A stretch of 64,000 nucleotides of DNA from Hippasteria phrygiana. Its lineage: Eukaryota > Echinodermata > Asteroidea > Valvatida > Goniasteridae. The position numbers and the translations under genes were made by a program. Positions 47,001 to 55,754 of this stretch are shown piece by piece; within the stretch, counting starts at the first letter, position 1; the number at the start of each line of letters is the position of its first letter. The notes beneath the pieces are model-generated. The model did not search any database, was not told the DNA's origin, and was given only the letters and a program-made list of their open reading frames with translations. Where the stretch lies: assembly GCA_037893225.1 (NCBI GenBank), contig JAZGUH010000003.1, positions 1,984,001 through 2,048,000 of the forward strand, read 5' to 3'.

Positions 47001-48162
47001 AGGGCCGACATGTGGATTGGATTTTCAATCCCTGCCCGATTCCTTGGGTTTTCCCCAGAATATCATTCTGGGGTTTTCCTCCAACCTCTAAAACTTAACT
47101 TTCATCATCTCCTTCCTTCAGGGTTCTTCAGGCTTCCGAGCTAAAGTCGGATATATGCACTTTTGAGGAATCCTTGGTTTCATTTACCAGAAAGAATTAC
47201 ATCAAAATAAATAATATAAAAAAAACCAATCTTAAATTACTATCCTAAGTTTAATGCTTTTATTACATGCCCTAGTTTCTTCAGATTCCTGAGGGACTAC
47301 AGCTTTTAACCCTCCTACTATTATAACTATCACAGCCTATCAAAAAATCCACCCACTTCCTCTCACAGCTTGTATGTGTTTCAACCTGTCACTTAATAGG
47401 TTTTGATAAATAGGGTAGTTGGCTCCATTTTGGCACCGAGAGAGGGAGGGTTAAACCATGAAAACAGAAGAAATATCCTGCACTTTCCTTACCCCATAGC
47501 AGAGGATCAAAACAGGATATATGATTGCCTACAGTTACAAGGGGACGGTCTGGTGATCTCTTCTCCACAGCCTCATAAAGAACCTCTAGATTGTGACCCT
47601 GGAAACGATTTGCCCAATCTGTGAAGGAACAAAATTTCAAAAGGAGTCAATTTCATACAGGCAAGTCTAAAGGTTGTTTCAATGGCACACCGTTTCAACA
47701 GCCCATTATTCTAATTAAGGCCAGCACTAGCACTGGGCAACTTTAAGGTCATGGTCATTATTTTCCAAGATATTTCTCTTCTCGACCCATTTTATTGGTG
47801 GGGGTGTCTTTCTTTCTTTATTATTCGGCATTCAGCCGGGATAGCCCACGAAAGTCTTTCGACTTATTTCCAGTGGGGTCCCATGATAGAAGATGATGAG
47901 AAAGGAAGTTACAGTTTTAGACGTGGGAGGAAAACCCCACAAACGGTGTCACCCCTCCCCAACAACCCAGGTACGTGTATTTGGTGTAAACGAAATGGAA
48001 ATTGCATGCACTGTGTATAAACAGCAGAACGCAAATCGATTTCAACTTACTGAGACAAAAACGACAAACAATGCCTGTGCCGATTATCATAAACCGCGAC
48101 CCAAACCTCCACAATATCCCTGGCTTTTCGGGAATAACATACTGCCATGGTTCAAGAGGCAT
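40988..48162 (-). CDS. TAFAZZIN: Tafazzin, mitochondrial phospholipid-lysophospholipid transacylase (complete, 8 exons)
   Basis: Remodels cardiolipin acyl chains on mitochondrial membranes. Exons 48162-48051, 47618-47493, 46878-46833, 45848-45763, 44997-44917, 44032-43991, 43259-43066 and 41092-40988 join in phase to 263 codons; the human form lacking exon 5 has 262. Features: an N-terminal hydrophobic segment FMIIGTGIVCRFCL; the HX4D acyltransferase motif NHISCFD; VPVVRGDGVYQ; GQVNMTNEFMRLKWG; PFWHLGMDEVLPN; and C-terminal LTDIIQEEF. The usual FPEG motif reads FAEG here. There is no exon equivalent to human exon 5 between VPVVRG and DGVYQ. Introns hold a 77 bp minisatellite and a SAP-bearing inverted-repeat element. 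Confidence 0.96.
41190..41387. mobile_element. TTAA-flanked MITE, family C variant (reverse)
   Basis: In tafazzin intron 7. TTAACCCCTTG start, CAAGGGGTTAA end. Body is the reverse of the 20177-20390 copy. Confidence 0.78.
42571..42850. repeat. 77 bp minisatellite in tafazzin intron 7
   Basis: TGTGGGTTCACAGGCC recurs with 76-77 bp spacing (42571, 42648, 42724, 42801). G-rich flanks extend over about 42400-42970. The open frames here are repeat artefacts. Confidence 0.88.
43066..43259 (-). CDS. TAFAZZIN: Tafazzin exon 7
   Basis: Encodes VGRAIAESKVLPLVIPFWHL then GMDEVLPNHPPYIPKFGKRI. Acceptor CTTTAG, donor GTGAGT. Confidence 0.96.
43593..43955. mobile_element. 363 bp inverted-repeat element carrying a SAP-like frame
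   Basis: The ends form arms of about 50 bp: TTCGGTCGATTCACAACTC, then GTGCGCCGCCAGCGGCAA, with few differences between arms. In tafazzin intron 6, ending 35 bp from the exon 6 donor. No clear target duplication was found. Confidence 0.8.
43726..43955 (+). CDS. SAP-like reading frame inside the inverted-repeat element
   Basis: From ATG 43726 the frame begins MRVDELKHFLTNQGIP and continues GKKREELIDLVEKG. This fits the SAP DNA-binding helix-turn-helix pattern (hydrophobic, ELK, FL, G, GKK, ELI, LV). Open to the element end and then into flanking intron (stop at 44064), so the tail is not original. No transposase motif is visible. It is probably a remnant of a longer element protein; I cannot name the family. 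Confidence 0.5.
43991..44032 (-). CDS. TAFAZZIN: Tafazzin exon 6 (42 bp micro-exon)
   Basis: Encodes QVNMTNEFMRLKWG, matching KVNMSSEFLRFKWG of human. Acceptor TTTCAG, donor GTAAGT. Its donor is 35 bp from the right end of the SAP-bearing element. Confidence 0.95.
44163..44571. mobile_element. Inverted-repeat element in tafazzin intron 5
   Basis: AGATTTTACTTTAATACCCC start and GGGGTTTTAAAGTAAAATCT end, about 409 bp. Both arms include TCACAAA or its complement. Confidence 0.72.
44917..44997 (-). CDS. TAFAZZIN: Tafazzin exon 5: FAEG motif
   Basis: Encodes DGVYQHSMDVCIDKLHKGQW then VHFFAEG. Acceptor CACACAG, donor GTACAC. It joins exon 4 directly as RGDGVYQ, the same junction as human isoforms lacking exon 5. 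Confidence 0.95.
45244..45355. mobile_element. 112 bp inverted-repeat MITE
   Basis: ATCAACAAAATTTGCTGG start and the near-complement CTAGCAAATTTTGTTGAT end. In tafazzin intron 4. Confidence 0.65.
45763..45848 (-). CDS. TAFAZZIN: Tafazzin exon 4
   Basis: Encodes CPVASDITCRKRWHVYFFSL then GQGVPVVRG, matching human [24 protein letters not shown]. Acceptor TTACAG, donor GTAGAC. Confidence 0.95.
45900..46120. mobile_element. Family B MITE copy in tafazzin intron
   Basis: Shares TCCAACACTGTGCAGTACAC, CATTCTTTGTACTTAGA and GTGCCAAGGCTG with the LINE copy. The right TTAA (46117-46120) is also the left TTAA of the next element. Confidence 0.7.
46117..46300. mobile_element. Truncated family C MITE (reverse)
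   Basis: Starts TTAACCCCTTGGGCACGG and ends near GGCCTGGTGGCAC without a right TTAA. Confidence 0.7.
46530..46748. mobile_element. TTAA-flanked MITE, family C
   Basis: TTAACCCCTTGCGTACGG start and CAAGGGGTTAA end. About 85 bp past the tafazzin exon 3 donor. Confidence 0.85.
46833..46878 (-). CDS. TAFAZZIN: Tafazzin exon 3 (46 bp)
   Basis: Encodes TLKMRGLGYPHKTRW, aligned with ILKLRHIWNLKLMRW of human. Acceptor TTTTAG, donor GTAAGG; phase 1 in, phase 2 out. Confidence 0.92.
46925..47215 (+). mobile_element. tRNA-headed SINE in tafazzin intron 2
   Basis: Head TTGGCCTTGTGGTACTTTCC and GGGTTCGAATGATTCCC, body GGGGTTTTCCTCCAACC, tail GAATCCTTGGTTTCATTTAC. Related body fragments at 47815-47945 and tail at 36290-36345. 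Confidence 0.68.
47306..47454. mobile_element. TTAACCCTCC-ended MITE (family F)
   Basis: Close match to 25630-25770, including CCCACTTCCTCTCACAGC-like sequence and GGCTCCATTTTGGCAC. Begins 38 bp past the tafazzin exon 2 donor. Confidence 0.82.
47493..47618 (-). CDS. TAFAZZIN: Tafazzin exon 2: HX4D motif
   Basis: Acceptor TTCACAG, donor GTAAGG. Encodes HNLEVLYEAVEKRSPDRPLV then TVGNHISCFDPLLWG. The catalytic H and D spacing is intact, with one residue fewer after the D than in human. Confidence 0.96.
48051..48162 (-). CDS. TAFAZZIN: Tafazzin exon 1
   Basis: ATG at 48162 starts MPLEPWQYVIPEKPG, followed by a hydrophobic stretch ending CRFCL; donor GTAAGT. Human starts MPLHVKWPFP, a similar arrangement. 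Confidence 0.88.
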
Positions 48163-49599
48163 ACTTCAACTCGAAATTTCCACACACTTCCGGTTACGTA
48201 CTACTAAAAAGTACTAGCATGACCAAAAATACGGATGAACCAGTCACCATGTATTTGTGGTCTGCAACTATAAATATTAGGAATGTCGCCCTCTGTCGCC
48301 AACTTGATGCCAGCTCGCCGGGACGGCGTGCGCGGCGCGTAAACACAGGAGAGAGATTGGCCAAAAATGGAAAATCCACGCCGACTCCAGATCAACATTT
48401 AGTTTGTATTTGCCTAAAGGCACCCCCTTAAAATATCCGGTTTTATAGGGTAAAACCACCTTTAGGACACCTCAGGAATTCCAGATTGCAAAAGAGATTC
48501 TTAAAAAATTGTAAAATCCCAAAAAATCCTGAAATCAGGAAAAATCCTGACAAATCTCACCCCCGATGTATAACCGGGGTAGTGTCACCGGGTACAGGCG
48601 CACCCAATTATATGCTACACAGCCCATTGCTGGCTGCCATGGAGGAAATGGAGAGCCATGCGATATTGTCAAAACATATATTGTTTTCCCCGGATGACAT
48701 AAACCAGATGGTAACAACTAACAAGTGGGCCCAGTTGGAATTGAACTTTTCAGACCCCACCCACCAAAAAAGAAAAGAAACCACAAGCCAATATCATAAA
48801 CACAAATGTATCTGGTTCTAGTCATGCGTCTTCCCCCTCTTTCTCAAGACGATTCAAATGAGTTTAACTGCAGTTTAAAAAAGAATTCCCCAAAGCCAGG
48901 ATATGGGGTACCCGTATTGTAAACAGTTACGAAAAAGGGCTAAGATCTATGCCTCTCACAATCATTACAATCCCACATTTCCCAAACTACAAAAAAATGT
49001 CTCCACTCAAAATTAAAGGGGCTCATATACCAAACACACATCTGCTATGAAAATAGGAACTATGTGTACAAATACTACAAGTTTACTTAAATTAAGTGTA
49101 CAAATAAAAGATTCAGACAAGGAGATAAATTTCACTTTTATTAAACAATATTCTCATTTGGTGAGTGTGTACGTATACTATATGTGACCCACTCTACAAA
49201 AATGAGTCTGATGTGTTAAAAATACATTTGTAAGCTTTACAGTTGGTCTGAAAGAGCATGAAATAAGCTTTCATTTGATAGAAGGCACAACTCTGTAGCG
49301 GAATGCATTTTTTTTTACGACTTTTTTTAAGTGTGTGATTTCTTATAGTTATATTTAAAAGTCAGACATTATTAAACCACCCCCGTACCTGAAAGTGTAA
49401 TGCCCGACATCCGACTCATTTTTGCAGAGTGGGTCACATATACCACCACCACATGACCAGAGATTATTTGTAATGATTTGGAATTATTTCCAAAAATGGG
49501 AGATTTACTGCGTGTTCTTTCACAAATCCTTTCACTGTTTGGATTACAGCATACATATAATTTAAAAAAACAAAGGACAGGAAAAAAAGTGTCCTTTAC

Positions 49600-49862
49600 C
49601 CCTAACCCCTTGGGTAACTTTACTAGAAAGTATCCTGAATCCGCCAAAATCAACCTATTTTGTCATGCACAAAAAGTTGGTTTTGGTGACTGCTCAATAT
49701 GGAGGTATCCTGAATCCATCAAAATCCTGCAGTACCGCTATGCTTACAATCCTCAATCCATCAAAATCCCCCAGTTTTCAATATGATGGAGGTATCCTGA
49801 ATCCGCCGAAATCCTCCAAAACAGGGTTTGGATTTCGATGGATTTAGGTAGGTTAGGGTTAA
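49600..49862. mobile_element. Degenerate TTAA-type element upstream of tafazzin-TRMT10C gap
   Basis: Begins CCCCTAACCCCTTGGG and ends GGTTAGGGTTAA. The body repeats TATCCTGAATCC and CATCAAAATCC. Confidence 0.5.
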
Positions 49863-50456
49863 ACCAGATGGAAATTTTCCTGCACTTTCCAGAGCATTTT
49901 TCACAACTCTTCAAATCAAATCACATTTTAATTCAAAATGAAATAGTTTAGTAAAATAGTATATGTTTCTCAATTTTCAACCATTCTGCTCTTAAAAGTA
50001 TCGTATGGTAATGACTACATGTACAAATAAAATTGATTAGTTTCAATTTGAAAGCTTTATGATACCAGTACCAATACTCCTGAGAAAACTTTCCATCTGA
50101 AATGCTGTCACCTTCGAGAAAATAATGTCTAGTTTAGACCTCCAAAAATTCTGTGGTTTATTTTGATTTCAACTTTCACAGGTTTGTTATTTCACACACA
50201 TGCTGAATCACACAAAGTATGAACCTTTAACCCTATTAAACATCCTAGACATTCACTTGGGGGTACAGTACGTACACTGTACTACAAAATAATACTCAAT
50301 TCTCATAGGCCAGTGTAGTAAAAGTACTGCATACTACAGTTTACTCAAGTAGTATTTTGTAGTATTCGGTGATGTTAGGGTTAAAAGGCAGTTAATTCCT
50401 CCAAATGACAGATGATGTCGTTAATGTACACTGTATTATTTGTCACTTGGCTTTCC

Positions 50457-50825
50457 TTAACCCTAACTCCCTACATCATTTTCCCCCCATGTAACCTGAA
50501 TCCTCCAACATCCTCTGATTTCAAAGTGTTAAAACTCCATATAACCTGAATCCTCCAAAATCCTCTTATGGGGACCATAGCATGAATCCTCCAAAATCCT
50601 CCAGGTTTTTTTTGCATACCCCTAGTAACCTCAATCCTCCAAAATCCTCATGTATCACATTGAGCCTGATAACCTGGATGCTCCATATTCCTGCAGGGGC
50701 AAAAACCCCTAGTAACCTCAATCCTGCAAAATCCTCCAATGCATCAACTTCCAAGTGCCCTCAATCCTCCAAATTCCTCCATTTTGCAAAGAGGATTTTG
50801 GAGGATTTGGGAAGGTTAGGGTTAA
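50457..50825. mobile_element. TTAA-flanked 369 bp element (family E), inverted copy
   Basis: Reverse complement of 32881-33254. About one mismatch in the first 80 compared bases. Its end is 58 bp from the TRMT10C stop, so it probably contributes to that 3' UTR. Confidence 0.88.
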
Positions 50826-50883
50826 AACAAGGGAACAAAGGAATTTTAAAAAATTTGCAAGACAAACTTTTTACAATTTTCTT

Positions 50884-52281
50884 TTACTGTATTTCCAATT
50901 TAGGTTTGTCAGACTGAAAAAGTTTGTGTCCAAGATGTTTTCTACTCGGTACATGCTGCAGAGCCCTGACCCAGTCCCCAGACAGTCTCAACTCACTCAG
51001 AATGCTCATCATCTGATCCAGTGTCAGGTTCTTGGTGCTCTTATGCCATTGGAGGTGCTCATCAAGAGGGAGTCGGGCGTGGGGGATTCCCGCCGCTTCC
51101 GCTTTGCCGAGCGACACTCGACTCTTGACACACCGATCTACAAAACCCCCAATGACATACACCTTGCTCGGGTCATAGTCTATGAGGGTGTTTGGTGAGT
51201 CTGCGGTCAGATATAACAGTTGGTCATTGGGAAATATATGCTGAGGGCGCTCTTCGGTAATGCTCACCATCAGATTGCCAAAATGCCGGCCATGGACACG
51301 CTTCAGTTCTTGTTCCGCATGCCCATGCTTGCCTACGCTTGCCAAGTGAACATGAAACGGATCTCGCAACAGTTTGTTGGTTTTGAGGACGAGGTTGAGT
51401 TGCAACACCGTGTTGATGATCTCGCCGCGATCCATGTGGTGATCGTAGCTCAGGTCAAACACAATGGGAGGACCAAACATCAAACTCCTGGCCAGGTTCC
51501 ACGTGTCAGCAGCGGCCTCGGCAACAGACTGCCCACGGCGAACAAAAGTGTTATGACAAGTCAACTCTTGATCCTGAAATACTTTCAATTTGCATCTTGA
51601 GGCTTTGTTTTCTGTTCTTTTGTGTTTTAACTTCTCCTTTCTGACTAAGAAATTGAGAAACCTCTTTCTAGCAGTTTTAGACTGCAGATTCAGGAGGTGG
51701 TCCAAATCCAGAGAGTTTACACTGTCTGGAACTGGTTTTCCTTGAAGCTTTCTCCTGTTGACTTCCTCGACCAAGACTTGCGCTTGGTCCAATCTCTGCA
51801 CTGAAATGACATCTGGGTTGCTTTGTAAACTGGTCAGTTTCTCTTCAAGAGAAGAACACCTGGCTTCATTGTAGACATGATGTAGGTTTGATTTTTCACA
51901 CACATTCAAAGCCGTCCCTTCTTTTGATCTGCTCGCTTGAGTTACGTCAGTTACAGGTGTCTCTTTTAGAGTTTGTACCTGTGTACTGTAATGGGCACAT
52001 GCCGCAGCACCTTTCATGCCACAAAGTGGCGAGCGGCTCCACAAGTTCAAGCTGCGGGGCAGCAAAGCCCAGTGCAGTTTCTTACGCCGCCTCTGTCCAG
52101 TCCGGTGGGGCTGCGTTTCATTGAAGATTTCGAGGAGATCCGGAGCGATCTGAAGAATCTCAGTGGACGGTTTTATGCTCCGACGACTACGACAGATGAT
52201 ATCTGCCTGGGCTCGTCTTATGGCTTGCAGGGGGGTTTGCAAGTGTTTCACGCTTCCCATCATTGTCACAGTTCTGTACAA
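50884..52281 (-). CDS. TRMT10C: TRMT10C (MRPP1), mitochondrial tRNA m1R9 methyltransferase
   Basis: A single-exon CDS of 465 codons. In animals this SPOUT methyltransferase methylates position 9 of mitochondrial tRNAs and is a subunit of protein-only mitochondrial RNase P. Residues 1-40 are Arg/Lys-rich with few acids (MYRTVTMMGSVKHLQ, RRAQADIICRSRR), consistent with mitochondrial import. After a variable region the TRM10 domain is clear: FDLSYDHHMDRGEI, QLLYLTADSPNTL, YVIGGFVDRCVKSRVSLGKA and ARLPLDEHLQW. The catalytic Asp of the family lies in the GGFVDR motif. Human has 403 residues, so the N-terminal half is longer here. The intact CDS in one exon matches the human gene. Confidence 0.94.
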   Translation of the reverse strand: MYRTVTMMGSVKHLQTPLQAIRRAQADIICRSRRSIKPSTEILQIAPDLLEIFNETQPHRTGQRRRKKLHWALLPRSLNLWSRSPLCGMKGAAACAHYSTQVQTLKETPVTDVTQASRSKEGTALNVCEKSNLHHVYNEARCSSLEEKLTSLQSNPDVISVQRLDQAQVLVEEVNRRKLQGKPVPDSVNSLDLDHLLNLQSKTARKRFLNFLVRKEKLKHKRTENKASRCKLKVFQDQELTCHNTFVRRGQSVAEAAADTWNLARSLMFGPPIVFDLSYDHHMDRGEIINTVLQLNLVLKTNKLLRDPFHVHLASVGKHGHAEQELKRVHGRHFGNLMVSITEERPQHIFPNDQLLYLTADSPNTLIDYDPSKVYVIGGFVDRCVKSRVSLGKAEAAGIPHARLPLDEHLQWHKSTKNLTLDQMMSILSELRLSGDWVRALQHVPSRKHLGHKLFQSDKPKLEIQ

Positions 52282-52446
52282 AAACGTTGTTCCTCACAAC
52301 CAATCTGTGTGAACATCCTGCAGAGAATACAAAATCAATTTACAGTATTCAAGTCGAGTGGTTCAGTTCATAAAAAAATCTAGCAAAATCTGTATCTGTA
52401 ATGAGGAGTCGATCTTCTGTATTTTTTCCATCATTTGTTTCAGGGC

Positions 52447-52516
52447 TGTCCCGAATATACCGAATATTCGATTGTTAACCGAATATTCGATTGTCAACCG
52501 AATATTCGAAAATCTT
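52447..52516. repeat. ACCGAATATTCGATTGT short tandem repeat upstream of TRMT10C
   Basis: Three to four units starting GGGCTGTCCCGAATATACCG, reminiscent of hAT element ends but with no second end seen. Confidence 0.5.
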
Positions 52517-53316
52517 GTACAGGTTTGATCATTGTTCATCCCCACCTTTCTTTTTTCCCCCCAAGAATAAGATTTGCAGATAAGCACTTTTTTTATTCAT
52601 GGCTGTGGACGATATTTTTACAGGAAATAAAGTCTGAAATTGCATTTGGTCTGATTCCCATTTTATGAATAACAGACTAACTTAGAAGCAGATGAAATTC
52701 GTTATGGTAAAAATTTCAGTCTCCAAAACACTCACTGCGCATGTTCAGTACCGCGTGCCGGTCAAATAGCTAAAATGAGACAGATGCCGGTTTGGCAAAA
52801 TAACCACTGCCTTTATTCTGCATTCATAAATGCCTCAGCGAGTTTCACTATCCCTATTGGTCGAAAACCTGCCACGTGGGTGTGTTTAAACGGTTGTTTA
52901 AACACGGCTGGAAGTTGTTTAAACACGGCGCAGTTTTAAACATTTTTTTCCGGTGTCACACGAAATGTAGAGTCCTACAAAATATGGTCCATTTTATTGG
53001 TTTTACACTCGAGCGACCAGTCACTCTCCTAATAACGCAAGTGCAATACTACCGATACGTCCGTATTTAGAGTCCATAATTTCACACTACACCGGCACTG
53101 CTGCGTTCTGCACCACCTGGCGAACGCGTCGCGCGCGCGTCAAGCACGCGTCAATTACCATATAAGGAAATGTTTAGCACTACTCGCGCGTGGCACGAAC
53201 CATTAAGTGAAGGGGTGTTTTACAAACCAAAGTAAAACAAATTGAACAAAATCATTGGAAATTATAATTTTAGGTGGTTTTTGCTTAATTATACAAAAAG
53301 GCATTTTATGAATGGG

Positions 53317-53378
53317 AATAAATATGTGCTGGGCCGGTTTTAAACGTACGTTTAAAACCGGCCCAGCACATATTTATT
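53317..53378. repeat. 62 bp perfect palindrome
   Basis: Two 31 bp arms with no spacer, centred on AAACGTACGTTT between 53347 and 53348, containing TGTGCTGGGCCGGTTTT. Confidence 0.9.
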
Positions 53379-53605
53379 TGTTAATCAGTTAATTTCCAAA
53401 ACGGATAAAAACGGCATTTCAACACCACGTAGCATATTGCACTCAATAGAGAAGCATGTTGTGTTGTCTGGATGAGAATGCACACAGGGCCAAATGAACA
53501 CAAATGCCATTCACTGTTTTTCCTGTGCTAGCTGCCTGACCTAAGATTTAGACGTCAGGGAATCTTCAGGTCAGGGAACCAGACTAAAGACTAAGGAGAC
53601 TAAAT

Positions 53606-54214
53606 CGTCGTGTGCCCGGCAGAAGGGCGTAAGCGCGCATTGACGCGTAATTATACTTTCCGAAAAAAATTGACTTTAAAGTTTTTGTGTTGGCATTTCT
53701 AAATTAAGAATCGCAAAAGGTTAATTTTTGTCAGATGCAAATTTATTAATATTTCCAATAATGCTGTGCATTTTTAAACAAAATTATTACTTAATTTTAC
53801 AGTTATTTGCATATTTATGCTAACGCCCTTTTGCCGGGAAGTCCTTCTGCCTTGAACATGCGCGTAAGCAGCATGTGAAATGCTTACGCCCTTTTGCCGG
53901 GAACAAACTATGCTCCAAGCGCGCTTACGCCCCCCGTTGAAGTGGAGAGGTGAACAAACTTTCATCATGTTTTGTTACATTGCCCATTGGTATTTATACA
54001 CGCTAACGTCCTTTTGCCGGGAACAAAAAATGCAAAACCCCCTTACGCCCTTTTCATTCTGTTAATTATGTCAGAATGACGTAACCCCTTGAGACGAAAT
54101 GTGTATCAAAATAAAGATATTTCAACACTCTATCGATTACCCCCAAAACCCAAAATTTGACCTTTTGACCCATTTTTCGTCCTTTATATACGCCCTTCTG
54201 CCGGGCACACGACG
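53606..54214. mobile_element. 609 bp inverted-repeat element with exact 26 bp ends
   Basis: CGTCGTGTGCCCGGCAGAAG (continuing GGCGTA) at the left and its complement at the right. Interior subrepeats contain ACGCCCTTTTGCCGGGAACA. Confidence 0.85.
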
Positions 54215-54801
54215 GTTTTCGTCCCAACGATTCTCTAAAAATTACAATTGCGTAGACTAAAGAAAGTTTTAAGAAACGCCTCACCATTGAAATGTGAATG
54301 ATTTCCAACTTGACAAAGTCGGTCAAAACGTCTACTTTGTACTTTTATGACAAAAATGGACAACCCCCATACACCACTCACCAGCTAGCTGTGACTTCCT
54401 TCGCCGGTAAATTTCCACTCTTTATTACGCAATGCTTGCCATTTGCGATGTTTTGTTTACGAAACAATATGGTGCTTTTCTTCTCTCTTTTCGGATAAGC
54501 GGAGTGCATTGGAACGATTCAGGGGACCAGACAGAATTCTGGCGTAATTCTTTCTTGTCGATGAGGGCGCCCTTCACATTGTCCAGTGCATGCATATCGC
54601 ATGCAATTATTGATGCAATGTGCGTACAATATCACAACTTGGCATGCAGATGCTGACTAGTTTCCAACAAGTACATGTATTTTTTTGTATTTTAAGACAA
54701 ATTGTCGTGGGGCAATTTCATCGTAAGGCAATGAATGAATTTAGAGGCAAGTTTAGCTGGGAAGGGCAGAAACCTCAGTACAAAGATACATGTAGTTCAG
54801 C

Positions 54802-55405
54802 TTAAAGGGACACATTGCTTTGGATGTTGCGATTTGGGCTATATAACTGAAATGGATATGGTTGGAAGCTTTTTAAAAAGTAGAATATAAAGATTCACAT
54901 AACTATCCCTTCAAATTGCGTGGTTTTTGTTAAATTTCGTGACAAATAACGGTCTGCCATTTTGTAGAACCAAATTTTTGACTCCACAAAATGGCGGACC
55001 ATGTTCACCAGTCGTATTTCCAGTCGCATCTGGTTGAAGTACGTTCTGTTGATCCATTTTGATGTACTGTGGCACGGCGCGCAGCACTGGCGATATGTGT
55101 CGCGAGGTAGAGAATTGTACCTGGTGATCATCTGATAGGTTCACAAGGCCACTGATTGCGGTGCCAGCCTAAAGATCTTACAGCGTATTTTGCGCATTAT
55201 TTAGACGGTGGTATTTAGTACTGGAAATAAGTCTATTCGCGGGTCAGATGTCAGGGGTAAGCGGCCAATTTTTTGTTTTGTAATCACTACTCACTAATTA
55301 CAACACATTATACGTGTTTGTTTGCATGAACAACTCTTATCAAAGATAAGGAACATTTCTAAACAGCAAAATTTCATGACATTTGAAGGCAATGTGTCCC
55401 TTTAA
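54802..55405. mobile_element. 604 bp inverted-repeat element upstream of TXNL4B
   Basis: TTAAAGGGACACATTGC start and GCAATGTGTCCCTTTAA end. Contains CCATTTTGTAGAACCAAATT and its partial complement inside. Confidence 0.8.
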
Positions 55406-55622
55406 GTTCAAATCCAAGTTTTAAGAAGGTGATGCATTGCAGGCATGGCAGGTGTACGGTGTGTGTTGGGGGGGGGGGGGGGGGGTGAGTAATTGACAGG
55501 TGCATTTTGTACTTGGCCAAGAGGACGGGGCATCCGAGTCCTCTTTCTGGAAAAAAGAAAAGCTCTTGCTTTCCACTCACAAAAGCCTTTGACAAATTTC
55601 TTTCAGCTTGTCATAATCAAAG

Positions 55623-55754
55623 ATGAGTTTCCTTCTGCCCAAATTGACAAGCAAGAAAGAGGTGGACCAAGTTATCAAGACAACGGAAGATCTGGTTCTT
55701 GTCCTTCGGTTTGGCCGAGACACAGACCTGGTGTGCATGCAGCTTGATCAGACA
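55623..55754 (+). CDS. TXNL4B: TXNL4B exon 1
   Basis: ATG at 55623, 44 codons, donor ACA before GTAAGT, phase 0. Confidence 0.96.

Larger units (their letters stand above)
48163..50883. other. Intergenic between TRMT10C 3' end and tafazzin 5' end
   Basis: Tandem minus-strand genes 2.7 kb apart. It contains a degenerate TTAA-ending element at about 49600-49862 rich in AATCC-TCCAAAATC repeats and a complete TTAA element at 50457-50825. No coding exon was recognised. Confidence 0.55.
52282..55622. other. Divergent TRMT10C-TXNL4B intergenic region
   Basis: The genes start 3.3 kb apart on opposite strands. It contains GTTTAAACACGGC repeats near 52890-52930, a CpG-rich block near 53100-53200 that could be the promoter, a perfect palindrome (53317-53378) and two inverted-repeat elements of about 605 bp (53606-54214 and 54802-55405). 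No gene was recognised. Confidence 0.55.

Noticed and set aside
48486..48821. 111-codon plus frame upstream of tafazzin
   Set aside because: Overlaps repeated AAATCCTGA words shared with 56040-56235; no domain and no splice support.
50457..50825. TTAGGG/CCCTAA words as interstitial telomere
   Set aside because: They occur singly at element ends next to TTAA, not as tandem arrays.
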